NCBI GenBank assembly: GCA_020217065.1
Contig: JAIWOB010000073.1
Span: forward strand, 1-10,000
Length of the DNA stretch: 10,000 nt
Source of the DNA: Chloroflexota bacterium
GTDB taxonomy: Bacteria; Chloroflexota; Anaerolineae; Anaerolineales; Villigracilaceae
Direction: 5' to 3'
Under the pieces are notes generated by a model that ran no database searches, was not told where the DNA came from, and saw nothing but the letters and a program-made list of their open reading frames with translations. A program made the translations under genes and the position numbers. Position 1 is the first letter of the stretch; the number at the start of each line of letters is the position of its first letter. This document shows, in pieces, positions 1 through 6,898 of the stretch.

Positions 1-477
1 GTCCGCAAAATCACGAGCGCGGGAATCCCCGTCATGGGTCACATCGGACTGACGCCGCAGTCCATTCATCAATTTGGCGGTTTCCGGGTTCAAGGGAAGA
101 CCGCTTTGGCGGCGAAGATTTTATTCGAGGACGCGAAAATTCTCGAAGAAGCGGGCGCGTTCAGCGTTGTGCTGGAATCTGTTCCCGCGCGGCTGGCGGA
201 GTTTATCTCAAAGCGGGTTTCCATTCCCACCATCGGCATTGGCGCGGGGGCGGGCTGCGACGGTCAGGTGCTGGTTACGCATGACCTCCTTGGTCTCTTC
301 GACCGCTTTACGCCGAAGTTTGTTAAGCGCTACGCAAACTTCCACGCCGACATGACTCGCGCTTTTGCCGAGTACATGGACGATGTGGAGACCAGACGTT
401 TTCCCGCCTCCGAGCATACGGTCGAAATGGCGGACGAGGAATGGGATGAGTTTCAACGTTTAGCCGTAAACGTTTAG
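1..477 (+). CDS. panB: 3-methyl-2-oxobutanoate hydroxymethyltransferase (ketopantoate hydroxymethyltransferase), 3' part
   Basis: PanB adds a hydroxymethyl group from 5,10-methylene-THF to 2-oxoisovalerate and makes ketopantoate, the first committed step of pantothenate and CoA synthesis in the cytoplasm. The frame is open from base 1, so the start lies upstream; 158 residues are visible, about the last 60% of the usual 260-280. Diagnostic signatures are MGHIGLTPQS at visible residues 12-21 (its His matches the substrate-site His of the E. coli enzyme), GGFRVQG just after it, and the catalytic-base Glu in VVLESVP at residue 59. The spacing between that His and Glu is 45 residues, as in E. coli PanB. 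The IGIGAG..CDGQVLV.HD block follows. The C-terminal tail is acidic and ordinary. panE follows after 21 bases, so the two enzymes that turn ketoisovalerate into pantoate are made together. Family identity is clear; only the 5' end is missing. Confidence 0.97.
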   Translation, partial: VRKITSAGIPVMGHIGLTPQSIHQFGGFRVQGKTALAAKILFEDAKILEEAGAFSVVLESVPARLAEFISKRVSIPTIGIGAGAGCDGQVLVTHDLLGLFDRFTPKFVKRYANFHADMTRAFAEYMDDVETRRFPASEHTVEMADEEWDEFQRLAVNV

Positions 478-498
478 CGTTCTTGCGGAGAAGATTCC

Positions 499-1398
499 AT
501 GAATGAAAACTCAATTTTACTGGTCGGCACGGGCGCGTTGGCGACTCTCTTTGCGGCGCGCTTAAGCGCGGCGGGGCATTCCGTTTCGATGCTTGGCACA
601 TGGAAGGGAGGGCTGGAAGCCTTGCGCGAGAACGGCGCGCGCATTGTGGATTCGGACGGACATGAGCGGGCGTACCAGGTCCACGCGACGGACGACCCCC
701 TCGATGTGCACGGAGCGAAATTTGCCATTGTGCTGGTCAAGTCCTGGCAGACGGAACGGGCGGCGCGTCAACTCAAACTGGCGCTTGCCGACGACGGGCT
801 GGCGCTCACGCTCCAGAACGGTCTTGGAAACCGCGAAACGCTCGCCCGCCAACTTGGGTTTGAGCGGGTTTCATTGGGCGTGACCACCACCGGGGCGACT
901 CTGCTTGGACCCGGTTTAGCGCGAATAGGCGGGGAGGGCGTCGTTTCCATTGAGCAGAACGAGGCGCTCAGTCCGTTGAAAGCGGCTCTGAAATCGTCGA
1001 ATTTCAATGTGCAGGTCGTGGACGACGCCCAGTCCCTTATCTGGGGCAAATTGGTGATTAACGCCGCCATTAACCCTTTGACCGCCCTGCTGCGAGTCCC
1101 AAACGGCGAATTGCTGGCAAGCCCGTTGACGCGGAAAATCATGGCTTCCCTTGCGCGGGAAACCGCCGAAGTCGCCGCCGCCGAGCATGTGCGTTTGCCG
1201 TTTAGCAACCCCGTCAGCGCGGCGGAGGATGTGGCGCGGAAGACCGCCCAAAATATCTCCTCCATGTTTCAAGATGTGCGTCGCGGAGCGCCCACCGAAA
1301 TAGACGCCATTTGCGGCGCGGTTACTCAAAGAGCGGAAATTCACGGTATCAAAACCCCCTACAACCGCGCTTGCTGGCAGTTGGTGAAAGCGCTCTAG
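499..1398 (+). CDS. panE: 2-dehydropantoate 2-reductase (ketopantoate reductase, ApbA/PanE family)
   Basis: Reduces ketopantoate to pantoate with NADPH, the step after PanB. The protein has 299 residues, normal for the family. The N-terminal Rossmann fold carries the GxG motif (VGTGALA, residues 9-15), and N107 in TLQNGLGN fits the conserved substrate-domain Asn. The C-terminal helical domain has K184 in WGKLVINAAINPLTAL, which matches the catalytic Lys, and the SSMFQD..RGAPTEIDAI block (253-271), in which E267 matches the catalytic or binding Glu and S254/S255 the substrate Ser. The ATG at 499 has a GGAG at 487-490, eight bases upstream, and fits the family N-terminus. It lies 21 bases after panB, with no terminator between, so the two are an operon. 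PanE-like paralogues of uncertain substrate exist, but the direct panB neighbour and intact active-site residues support the true ketopantoate reductase. Confidence 0.95.
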   Translation: MNENSILLVGTGALATLFAARLSAAGHSVSMLGTWKGGLEALRENGARIVDSDGHERAYQVHATDDPLDVHGAKFAIVLVKSWQTERAARQLKLALADDGLALTLQNGLGNRETLARQLGFERVSLGVTTTGATLLGPGLARIGGEGVVSIEQNEALSPLKAALKSSNFNVQVVDDAQSLIWGKLVINAAINPLTALLRVPNGELLASPLTRKIMASLARETAEVAAAEHVRLPFSNPVSAAEDVARKTAQNISSMFQDVRRGAPTEIDAICGAVTQRAEIHGIKTPYNRACWQLVKAL

Positions 1399-1410
1399 GA
1401 TAATTAGAAG

Positions 1411-1462
1411 AAACGGGAGATTCTTCCTGCCGTTTACAGGGTTGTAAGCGCGCGCTTTTTTT
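1411..1462 (+). terminator. Putative weak terminator after panE
   Basis: A possible stem AAACGG (1411-1416) / CCGTTT (1430-1435) is followed by the perfect 12-base palindrome AAGCGCGCGCTT (1446-1457), which runs into seven consecutive Ts (1456-1462). The palindrome can only fold into a four-base-pair stem with a GCGC loop. It is therefore a weaker terminator than the others in this window, although the T-run and its position 48 bases after the panE stop fit. Function is inferred. Confidence 0.4.
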
Positions 1463-1475
1463 AGTACTTATGTCG

Positions 1476-1505
1476 CGCTCTAACGACGAGCGGGGGAAGT
1501 ATACT
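1476..1505 (+). promoter_or_regulatory. Possible promoter and dyad before the Tyr-rich lipoprotein gene
   Basis: TATACT at 1500-1505 matches the sigma70 -10 consensus at five of six bases and lies 39 bases before the ATG at 1545. No convincing -35 box is seen 16-18 bases upstream. The inverted repeat CGCTC-n7-GAGCG (1476-1480 / 1488-1492) covers the region where the -35 and spacer would be, so it could be an operator. Because the preceding gene seems to be terminated at about 1462, some promoter is needed here. This is a weak call based on sequence likeness alone. Confidence 0.28.
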
Positions 1506-1544
1506 GCCATTCTCTAAACTTCCAAACCAACTACTGGAGAAAAA

Positions 1545-2624
1545 ATGAAACCTGCGATTCGGATTCTCTTGAACGCGTTTCTTCTTTCCATCGCCGCGCT
1601 TGCCTGCGGAGCGCAAGCCCCGGCAACCGCCTCCCCCGACGTGGTGAACACAGCCATCGCGCAAACCCAGCAGGCGCAGGCGCTTGCCCAGGCAACGGTG
1701 AACGCCTCCGCGCTGACCTCCATCCCGTCAACGATGACAGCCATGCCTGCCACGCCGACGCCCGGACCCGCCATCGAATATGTCGCCTTGACCGAAGAAG
1801 AACTTGCCGCAATGATAGACCAGGCGGTCGCCGAGGCTGTTTACGCCGCCGAACAAACGAGCGCAACCGTCGCATCCTCCACCGCCGACGATTCCGTCAC
1901 CGCTGAGGAAGTGGCGTACGTCTATGAATATTACTACTACGCCGATTACTACGTGGAATACGCCGAGGAATTGATGGCGGAATATTACAACCTGTATTCT
2001 GAACTCGCAACCGATATGATTGCGGAGTTGAACGCCATCGAGGCGGAAGTGGCGCAATTGAACGACACGCTGACTTCGATTGATTCTTCTCTCCAGCAAA
2101 TTAACGCCGCCCTCCAGCAGGGATTGACTGTCGCTGAAGAGTCTATCGCCCAGTTGGAAGCCGCCGCCCAGCAGGCGCAGGTCAACGCCCAGGAAGTCAA
2201 GTCGCAGGCGCAGGATATGATTGCCGTCCTCCAAGCCGAGCAGCAAGCCCGTGTAGAGCAACTCTCCCAGATTCAGGCAAACAACATCCCAGAAGATAAA
2301 ATCGCCGCCCTGCAATCCGCGTTTGAGTTTATTGATTTTGCCAACGCCGCCATGAGCGATAACAGGCTCAGCCGCGATGAACTAACCAACTTGACCCAAC
2401 TTGGGAAGAACGCGCAAGCGGGATTCCAGCAGTTTGGCGGGTTGGGCGGCAGGGGAGGATTGGGTCCCGGCAGAACCGACGTTGACCTGACCCAGTTTTC
2501 CGGCAGGTTTGATGAAATTACAACCCAGTTCGCCCGCGGGCAAATGCCGCAGGCGCGGGGCGCTATCAATCAGTTTGAAAGTTCGTTGGGTCCGCGCCCG
2601 GAGCGCCCCAAGATAGGCGGTTAG
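1545..2624 (+). CDS. Putative lipoprotein with tyrosine cluster and long coiled coil, unknown function
   Basis: Not recognised as a named family. Of 359 residues, 1-20 form a signal peptide (MKPAIRILLN then a hydrophobic stretch) ending at C21. The lipobox is ALAC, acceptable but with Leu at -2 rather than -3, so lipidation is likely, not certain. Residues 25-75 are an Ala/Gln/Thr/Pro linker. Residues 125-151 hold 12 tyrosines in 27 positions, among acidic residues. Residues 155-247 are Gln/Ala/Glu/Leu-rich and look like a long coiled coil. Residues 271-280 (SDNRLSRDEL) resemble the second half of an EF-hand loop, but no full loop is present. Residues 295-310 are Gly-rich and the tail is basic and Pro-rich. 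The ATG has a TGGAGA at 1535-1540, five bases away. The gene stands alone between a weak and a strong terminator. An extracellular structural or binding role is a guess only. Confidence 0.85.
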   Translation: MKPAIRILLNAFLLSIAALACGAQAPATASPDVVNTAIAQTQQAQALAQATVNASALTSIPSTMTAMPATPTPGPAIEYVALTEEELAAMIDQAVAEAVYAAEQTSATVASSTADDSVTAEEVAYVYEYYYYADYYVEYAEELMAEYYNLYSELATDMIAELNAIEAEVAQLNDTLTSIDSSLQQINAALQQGLTVAEESIAQLEAAAQQAQVNAQEVKSQAQDMIAVLQAEQQARVEQLSQIQANNIPEDKIAALQSAFEFIDFANAAMSDNRLSRDELTNLTQLGKNAQAGFQQFGGLGGRGGLGPGRTDVDLTQFSGRFDEITTQFARGQMPQARGAINQFESSLGPRPERPKIGG

Positions 2625-2639
2625 GTTTCATGAACTTAG

Positions 2640-2690
2640 AGGCGGCGGTCGTATGCGTTGCGAAACGCGACTGCCGCCTTTTTTGTTTTT
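2640..2690 (+). terminator. Strong intrinsic terminator after the Tyr-rich lipoprotein gene
   Basis: AGGCGGCGGTCG (2640-2651) pairs with CGACTGCCGCCT (2668-2679), with one G-U pair. Inside it, GCGTT and AACGC (2655-2659 / 2664-2668) can close over a GCGA tetraloop of the GNRA type; the base at 2668 is shared, so one of the two stems loses a pair. The hairpin is followed by a T-rich run TTTTTTGTTTTT ending near 2690. It begins 15 bases after the lipoprotein stop and 83 bases before radC, so it separates the two transcripts. Confidence 0.9.
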
Positions 2691-2694
2691 AGCG

Positions 2695-2717
2695 TACAAT
2701 TGCCTCGTCAAAGGAGG
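2695..2717 (+). promoter_or_regulatory. Possible -10 box and strong ribosome binding site of radC
   Basis: AAGGAGG at 2711-2717, five bases before the ATG at 2723, is a near-perfect Shine-Dalgarno sequence and fixes the radC start. TACAAT at 2695-2700 is a five-of-six match to a -10 box, but the matching -35 position falls inside the terminator stem and has no consensus. If it is used, the 5' leader would be only about 15-20 bases. The ribosome binding site is well supported; the promoter is tentative. Confidence 0.45.
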
Positions 2718-2722
2718 CGCGC

Positions 2723-3430
2723 ATGACTGACGCCAACCCCAAACCCACCTATCGAATCGCAGACTTGCATGAATCAGACCGCCCGCGCGAACGGCTGGCG
2801 AATCTGGGCGCGCAGGCGTTGACCAACGCCGAATTGATTGCCATTCTGCTGCGGGTGGGCGCGGTAGGAGAAAGCGCGGTGGATGTGGGTCAGCGGCTGC
2901 TGAAAAAATTTGGCGGCATCGGCGGCTTGCACCGCGCCTCGGTCAAAGAGTTGATGAAACAACACGCCGTCGGCGAAGCGAAAGCGGCTCAAATCAAAGC
3001 CGCCATCGAGTTGGGCAGAAGACTGACGCTCGAGATGCCCGCCGAACGTCCCTCCGTCAACAGCCCGGCGGACGCGGCGGCGCTTGTGCAGTATGAAATG
3101 TCCGCGTTGGAGCGGGAACATTTGCGCGTGATTCTTTTGGATAGAAGAAACCGCGTTTTGGAAATTGTGGAAGTTTATAAAGGCTCGGTCAACTCGTCGC
3201 AGGTGCGGGTGGGGGAACTATTCAAAGACGCAATCCGCGCAAACGCTTCCGCCATTATCGTCGTCCATAACCATCCCAGCGGCGACCCAACCCCCAGCCC
3301 CGACGATGTGGCTGTCACCCGCGCCATCGTCCAGGCGGGAAAACTGCTGGATGTGGAAGTCCTCGACCACATGATCGTTGGACAAGGGAAATGGGTTTCT
3401 TTGAAGGAAAGAGGACTGGGGTTCATATAA
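2723..3430 (+). CDS. radC: RadC family JAMM/MPN+ protein
   Basis: At 235 residues this is a full-length member of the RadC (UPF0758) family. An N-terminal helix-hairpin-helix-like part (residues 1-105, with the typical RPRERL and [10 protein letters not shown] segments) precedes the JAB/MPN domain (about 110-235). The domain has the complete metal-binding JAMM signature: E132 upstream and [14 protein letters not shown] at 182-195, that is H182-x-H184-x7-S192-x2-D195, expected to bind zinc. The family was once named for DNA repair, but that role has been disputed and its biochemical activity is not settled, so the name here marks the family, not a proven job. The start follows a near-perfect Shine-Dalgarno sequence and gives the standard N-terminus. 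The gene is alone on its strand after a strong terminator, and its stop lies 9 bases from the stop of the convergent acyP gene. Confidence 0.96.
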   Translation: MTDANPKPTYRIADLHESDRPRERLANLGAQALTNAELIAILLRVGAVGESAVDVGQRLLKKFGGIGGLHRASVKELMKQHAVGEAKAAQIKAAIELGRRLTLEMPAERPSVNSPADAAALVQYEMSALEREHLRVILLDRRNRVLEIVEVYKGSVNSSQVRVGELFKDAIRANASAIIVVHNHPSGDPTPSPDDVAVTRAIVQAGKLLDVEVLDHMIVGQGKWVSLKERGLGFI

Positions 3431-3439
3431 CGCCCAACG

Positions 3440-3736
3440 CTACAGGCTTCTTTTCACCGTAAAATCCTGCAATCCTTCGATTGGCTCTTCCTCCACTCTG
3501 ATTTCATCCACCCGCGAGGCGCGGGGGCCGGTTTTCATCAATTGGATGAATTGCTCGATTTGTTTTTGCGCCCCTTCGGCGACCGCTTCCACCGTATCCC
3601 AGCCGACATTCCGCACCCACCCCGCGACTCCAATTCCCGCCGCAAAATATTCCACGTGAGCGCGAAAGCCCACGCCCTGCACCCGTCCTTTTACCCAAAC
3701 GTGAACGCGCTTTTTTTCATTTGGATTGTTTTGCAC
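3440..3736 (-). CDS. acyP: Acylphosphatase
   Basis: Small cytoplasmic enzyme that hydrolyses the carboxyl-phosphate bond of acyl phosphates such as acetyl phosphate and 1,3-bisphosphoglycerate. With the GTG start chosen here it has 98 residues, against a usual 90-100. The signature GRVQGVGFR spans residues 17-25, with catalytic Arg at R25, and GWVRNVG follows at 39-45 with catalytic Asn at N43. The start is the GTG at 3736-3734: a near-perfect AAAGGAGG (3748-3741) ends four bases upstream. An ATG nine codons further up would lie before that ribosome binding site and add residues without likeness to the family. The start overlaps the last 20 bases of the preceding peptidase gene, and the ribosome binding site is inside that gene, so translation is probably coupled. 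This is the last gene of a five-gene run. It converges on radC with no visible terminator between. Confidence 0.95.
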   Translation of the reverse strand: MQNNPNEKKRVHVWVKGRVQGVGFRAHVEYFAAGIGVAGWVRNVGWDTVEAVAEGAQKQIEQFIQLMKTGPRASRVDEIRVEEEPIEGLQDFTVKRSL

Positions 3737-4940
3737 GTTTCCTCCTTTGTAAAAGCATGTCAACCGCGCCCCAAATTGGCACTGCCAGCGCCAGAGTCAG
3801 AAGCATAATAAAGGGAAGGAGATTGCGCATCGCCACGCCAAAGGCGTTTTGCCCAAGAACGTCTTCGCGCCAGCGTCTTTCCAGTTGACCGAGCGGCGTG
3901 CCAAGCGCGCTCGTCGCGCCCAGCTCGCAGGACAACCCGTCGCCATAGGCGTTGAGCAGGCGTCCCAGCCCCGACGTGCCGTAGGTTTTGCGGATGTAGG
4001 CGACAAAAGACTGAGATTGAGCGTACGCCAAATAGGCGCCTCCGGCGTCGGCTGGAAAGCTATTGCACAGCGATTCGAATTTCAGCAGGGAGCCGTTGTC
4101 GCTTGCGATTTGCAGCGCGCGCGCGTAGTCTGGGTTGGGATATTGCTCCATTATCGAAGCGACGCCTTCCAGCAGCCATATAGGCTGACTGTTGTACTTG
4201 TTTCCCAACGCGCGATACAACATGATATGAGCGAGTTCGTGCGGGATTTTGGTTTGCAATTCCATCGCCTGGTTCGGTCCCGGCGGCGCTGCCGCCAGAG
4301 CCACCCCAATTTCCGGGTTGGCGTGTCCGCCTTGCCATTCCTGCCCGCCGAGCGTCAGGGTGTCTTGTAAATCGGTCACATTGGAATAAATATAAATATG
4401 GATGGGTTCTCCCGGCGGAATGTTGATGAATTCGCTCATGGCGAACATGCCCGCGGCGGCGGCGTCCAACGCCGCCGCCCCAAAGGCGTCGTCGCCCGCG
4501 TACCAATGCACCGTCACGCTGCCGCGGCTCATTTCCCGCCATGGAAAGCGGTTGTCGTTGTAACGAAAAGTGATTGGTTCGCTGGTGTAGGTTTGGTTGT
4601 CCGCCAGCGTCGCTTGAAACCAGAAGACAATCGAACTAAAAGGCGGAAAGGCGTTTTGCGAAACGTCATAGGTGAAACTGACCGAGCCGTCCTCCGCCGG
4701 CTGCACGGTTTCCACCCGCGTCACGGTTTCCTGAACGCCGCGAAAAAGAAGGGACGCCTGGCGGATGGGAGACGCGGCTCTTATCTTCGCCGTGAAGGTG
4801 ATGGACTGCCCAAAATAGACGGCGACCGCCGCGTCTTCCACTGTGATTCCGCCCTGCGCCTGCGGCTTGCCCAGCGGAAGCGGGACAGCCATCAGCAAAA
4901 TCAGCGCGGCGTTGACGACTAGTTTGCGTGGATATGACAT
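3717..4940 (-). CDS. Membrane-anchored HELAH zinc metallopeptidase-like protein
   Basis: A predicted secreted peptidase of the gluzincin type (peptidase MA-like). With the ATG at 4940 it has 407 residues. Residues 1-30 are a Sec signal peptide, with likely cleavage near AQA-QG. Residues 30-130 look like an Ig-type beta domain. The zinc site is H234-E235-L-A-H238, followed 20 residues later by E258 in WLLEGVA, the classic HExxH...E third ligand. The C-terminal helix at about 374-396 is a transmembrane segment followed by the very basic tail QRRKRAKQSK, so the catalytic domain should face outward and be tethered at its C-terminus. The start follows a GAGG in the last codons of the upstream permease gene, whose stop is only four bases away. 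A longer start eight codons upstream would overlap that gene and spoil the signal peptide. Substrate unknown. Confidence 0.88.
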   Translation of the reverse strand: MSYPRKLVVNAALILLMAVPLPLGKPQAQGGITVEDAAVAVYFGQSITFTAKIRAASPIRQASLLFRGVQETVTRVETVQPAEDGSVSFTYDVSQNAFPPFSSIVFWFQATLADNQTYTSEPITFRYNDNRFPWREMSRGSVTVHWYAGDDAFGAAALDAAAAGMFAMSEFINIPPGEPIHIYIYSNVTDLQDTLTLGGQEWQGGHANPEIGVALAAAPPGPNQAMELQTKIPHELAHIMLYRALGNKYNSQPIWLLEGVASIMEQYPNPDYARALQIASDNGSLLKFESLCNSFPADAGGAYLAYAQSQSFVAYIRKTYGTSGLGRLLNAYGDGLSCELGATSALGTPLGQLERRWREDVLGQNAFGVAMRNLLPFIMLLTLALAVPIWGAVDMLLQRRKRAKQSK

Positions 4941-4944
4941 TTTA

Positions 4945-5862
4945 TTACCTCGCCAGATAAACAATCAACGGCGTCAAGGTCAGCGGGCTTAACACCGTGC
5001 CAATGAAGACGATAAGCGTCACCAGCGACGGCGCTAATTTATATTCCGACGCCACCACGGTGGTCACAACTGCCGCAGGCATTGCGGCTTCCAGCACGAC
5101 TCCCTGGCGCGCCGCCCCTTGCAGCCCAAAGAGTCCCGCCAACATCAATCCCGCCAACGGACCGAGCAGTAATTTGACCAGCACGCCAAGCCCCAGGGCG
5201 CGGTAGCCATGCGTCCACCGCGTTTGGCTCAACTCCAGACCGAGTAAAACCAGCATGGTGGGAATTGCGCCGTTGGCGGCTATTTCAATTGTACGTGAAA
5301 CCGGCAAAATCAGTTCAATGTTCATGCCTTTCAGCAATAACGCCAGCGCCACTCCGTACACCACAGGCGCTTTGAATAACCCCAGCAGCGCGGATTTTAA
5401 GTCTGTATGACCCAGAGAGGCGACGACAATGCCCGCCGTATTGAATAAAATGGTGGTGGTTACATAAAACAGAGAAGCGGACGCCAGCGCGTTTGCGCCA
5501 AAGGCAAATTTGGTCAGCGGCAGACCGTAATTTCCCGTATTTCCAAAGGCGACGGTGAGAATGACAGCGAGCAAGCCCGCCTTGTCAAGGCGAAACAACT
5601 TGCCGAGCAGGAAGGCGAACGCCCCCATTACGGCAATCACCGAGGTTGTGAAACCGACAATCGTCAAAGCCTGTTTCAAATCGAGGGCGCTTTTCATCAT
5701 CAGGTCGAAGACTAACAGAGGGCTGAAGATATAAAAGACCACGCGCCCAATCGAACGCGGTTCAATGGGAAAAAGTTTGCCAAGCAGAAAGCCCGCCCCG
5801 CCTACGAGAAAGATGGGTAGAAGGTTATTGCTGAAGGTTGCGGCAAGTTCGTTAATAGCCAT
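4945..5862 (-). CDS. AEC (auxin efflux carrier) family permease
   Basis: At 305 residues this is the normal size of bacterial auxin-efflux-carrier family transporters, which export or exchange small organic acids such as malonate or malate, or amino acids; the substrate cannot be read from sequence. The protein is almost wholly hydrophobic, with about ten membrane segments. Hallmarks are the conserved GNTGNYGLPL loop (residues 107-116) in the first half and EAAMPAAV (259-265 region) in the second, the two half-helix elements of the inverted-repeat fold. The ATG at 5862 is preceded in frame by a stop 15 bases upstream, so no longer protein is possible. Its ribosome binding site is poor (AAAAGG about 11 bases away), which suggests coupling to the preceding gene, whose stop is 25 bases upstream. 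The downstream peptidase starts four bases after its stop. Confidence 0.93.
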   Translation of the reverse strand: MAINELAATFSNNLLPIFLVGGAGFLLGKLFPIEPRSIGRVVFYIFSPLLVFDLMMKSALDLKQALTIVGFTTSVIAVMGAFAFLLGKLFRLDKAGLLAVILTVAFGNTGNYGLPLTKFAFGANALASASLFYVTTTILFNTAGIVVASLGHTDLKSALLGLFKAPVVYGVALALLLKGMNIELILPVSRTIEIAANGAIPTMLVLLGLELSQTRWTHGYRALGLGVLVKLLLGPLAGLMLAGLFGLQGAARQGVVLEAAMPAAVVTTVVASEYKLAPSLVTLIVFIGTVLSPLTLTPLIVYLAR

Positions 5863-5887
5863 GAAGAAGCGCGCCTTTTATAAACGG

Positions 5888-6898
5888 TTATTGACAAACT
5901 GGAAAATCCCGCGGCGGGACGGGGAGACCAAACGCCTCGAAGACGGGCATCCCGTCCCATTCAGGGGGAATGGGCAATCCCAGGGCGAATGCGGCGGTGG
6001 CTGCCGTGTCTGTGATGTGGACCGGATTGGAAAGCGGGCGGTTTTGAATTCCTTTTCCTGCCGCAATCCAGGGTATGGTCATGTCTTCAAGACGGTCTGT
6101 GCCGTGCGTGTTGTCATGCCCGCCGTGGTCGGCGGTGACGATGATGAGCGTTCCGTCGTAGAGTTCGAGACTTCGCAAGGCTTTCAGAATGTAGCCAAAG
6201 GCTTCGTCGTCGCGCCCGTACTGTCTTAACTGCTGACGCGACATCCAGCCGTGGTCGTGACCTTCCAAGTCGCCCTTTGGAAAATGCACAAACATCAATT
6301 CAAATCCTTTCATCATTTGCTGGATTGCCAACTGCTCGATGGCAAACGGGTCTTCAATTTTATCGGTGTCGTCCACAAAGGCGAAGAAATCCAGGCTTTG
6401 GGGTTCGGTAATTTGGCGCAATTTTTCCTTGCCCACCGCCATCACTGTCCGCAAGCCTGCCTGATGGGCGAGGTCGAATAGGTCTTCGCCGATAGCGTAA
6501 CCGTTTTCCGGCACATACTCATTCCAGCGGACGATGTGTTTTGCAGGGCAGGTTCCCACCAGCATCGAGGCGTGAGCGGGCAGGGTTACGCTCGGCATTA
6601 CGGTTTGCGCGCCAAGCGTATACGCGCCGTTTTGCATTAAAGCCAGCAGGTTTTCCATTTTCGCCTGCGGAATCGCGTCCGGGCGCAGCCCGTCGAAACT
6701 GACAATCAGGACCCTGTCGAATCGAATTTCAGGAGTCGCAGGCGGGGGTGGCGTCTCTGTGGGGGAAGGCGAAGGCGCATTTACCGGACTGGGCGTTGTC
6801 GTAGGCGGCAAGGCGGCTGGCGGCGAGTCGGCCGCCGGCGGCGTTTGACACGCAAACAAAAAAAAGAACAGCAAAAACGGAAGCGTAAAACGGCGCAT
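5888..6898 (-). CDS. Alkaline phosphatase / nucleotide pyrophosphatase superfamily lipoprotein
   Basis: Predicted extracytoplasmic metal-dependent phosphodiesterase or phosphatase of the type I phosphodiesterase/nucleotide pyrophosphatase family. There are 336 residues from the ATG. The signal peptide ends in the lipobox LFAC with C17; a Pro/Thr/Ser-rich linker follows (19-56). Core motifs are VSFDGLRPD (D69, metal), SVTLPAHASM (T105, the expected nucleophile), D210-x3-H214 in GDLEGHDHGW, and TADHGG (D257, H258). H265 in NTHGTD or another late His could complete the second metal site. The two-metal active site thus looks intact. The ATG at 6898 shares one base with the stop of the upstream gene (TGATG); a GTG three bases earlier is equally possible. 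No Shine-Dalgarno sequence is seen, as expected for coupled translation. At under 340 residues it is shorter than many relatives. Substrate unknown. Confidence 0.92.
   Translation of the reverse strand: MRRFTLPFLLFFFLFACQTPPAADSPPAALPPTTTPSPVNAPSPSPTETPPPPATPEIRFDRVLIVSFDGLRPDAIPQAKMENLLALMQNGAYTLGAQTVMPSVTLPAHASMLVGTCPAKHIVRWNEYVPENGYAIGEDLFDLAHQAGLRTVMAVGKEKLRQITEPQSLDFFAFVDDTDKIEDPFAIEQLAIQQMMKGFELMFVHFPKGDLEGHDHGWMSRQQLRQYGRDDEAFGYILKALRSLELYDGTLIIVTADHGGHDNTHGTDRLEDMTIPWIAAGKGIQNRPLSNPVHITDTAATAAFALGLPIPPEWDGMPVFEAFGLPVPPRDFPVCQ

Noticed and set aside
768..1265. A 165-codon minus-strand open frame within panE
   Set aside because: Antisense to a well-conserved enzyme; no ribosome binding site or domain seen.
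1728..2315. A 195-codon open frame on the minus strand opposite the coiled-coil lipoprotein gene
   Set aside because: The antisense product is a Gly/Val/Leu-rich mirror of the repetitive Gln/Ala/Tyr coding sequence, while the sense frame has a signal peptide, lipobox and ribosome binding site.
2355..2390. EF-hand or dockerin calcium site in the Tyr-rich lipoprotein
   Set aside because: Only the second half of the loop pattern (NRLSRDEL) is present; the first Asp ligands are not at the right spacing.
3737..3763. Upstream ATG for acyP giving 107 residues
   Set aside because: A near-perfect ribosome binding site stands between it and the GTG at 3736, and the extra residues do not belong to the family.
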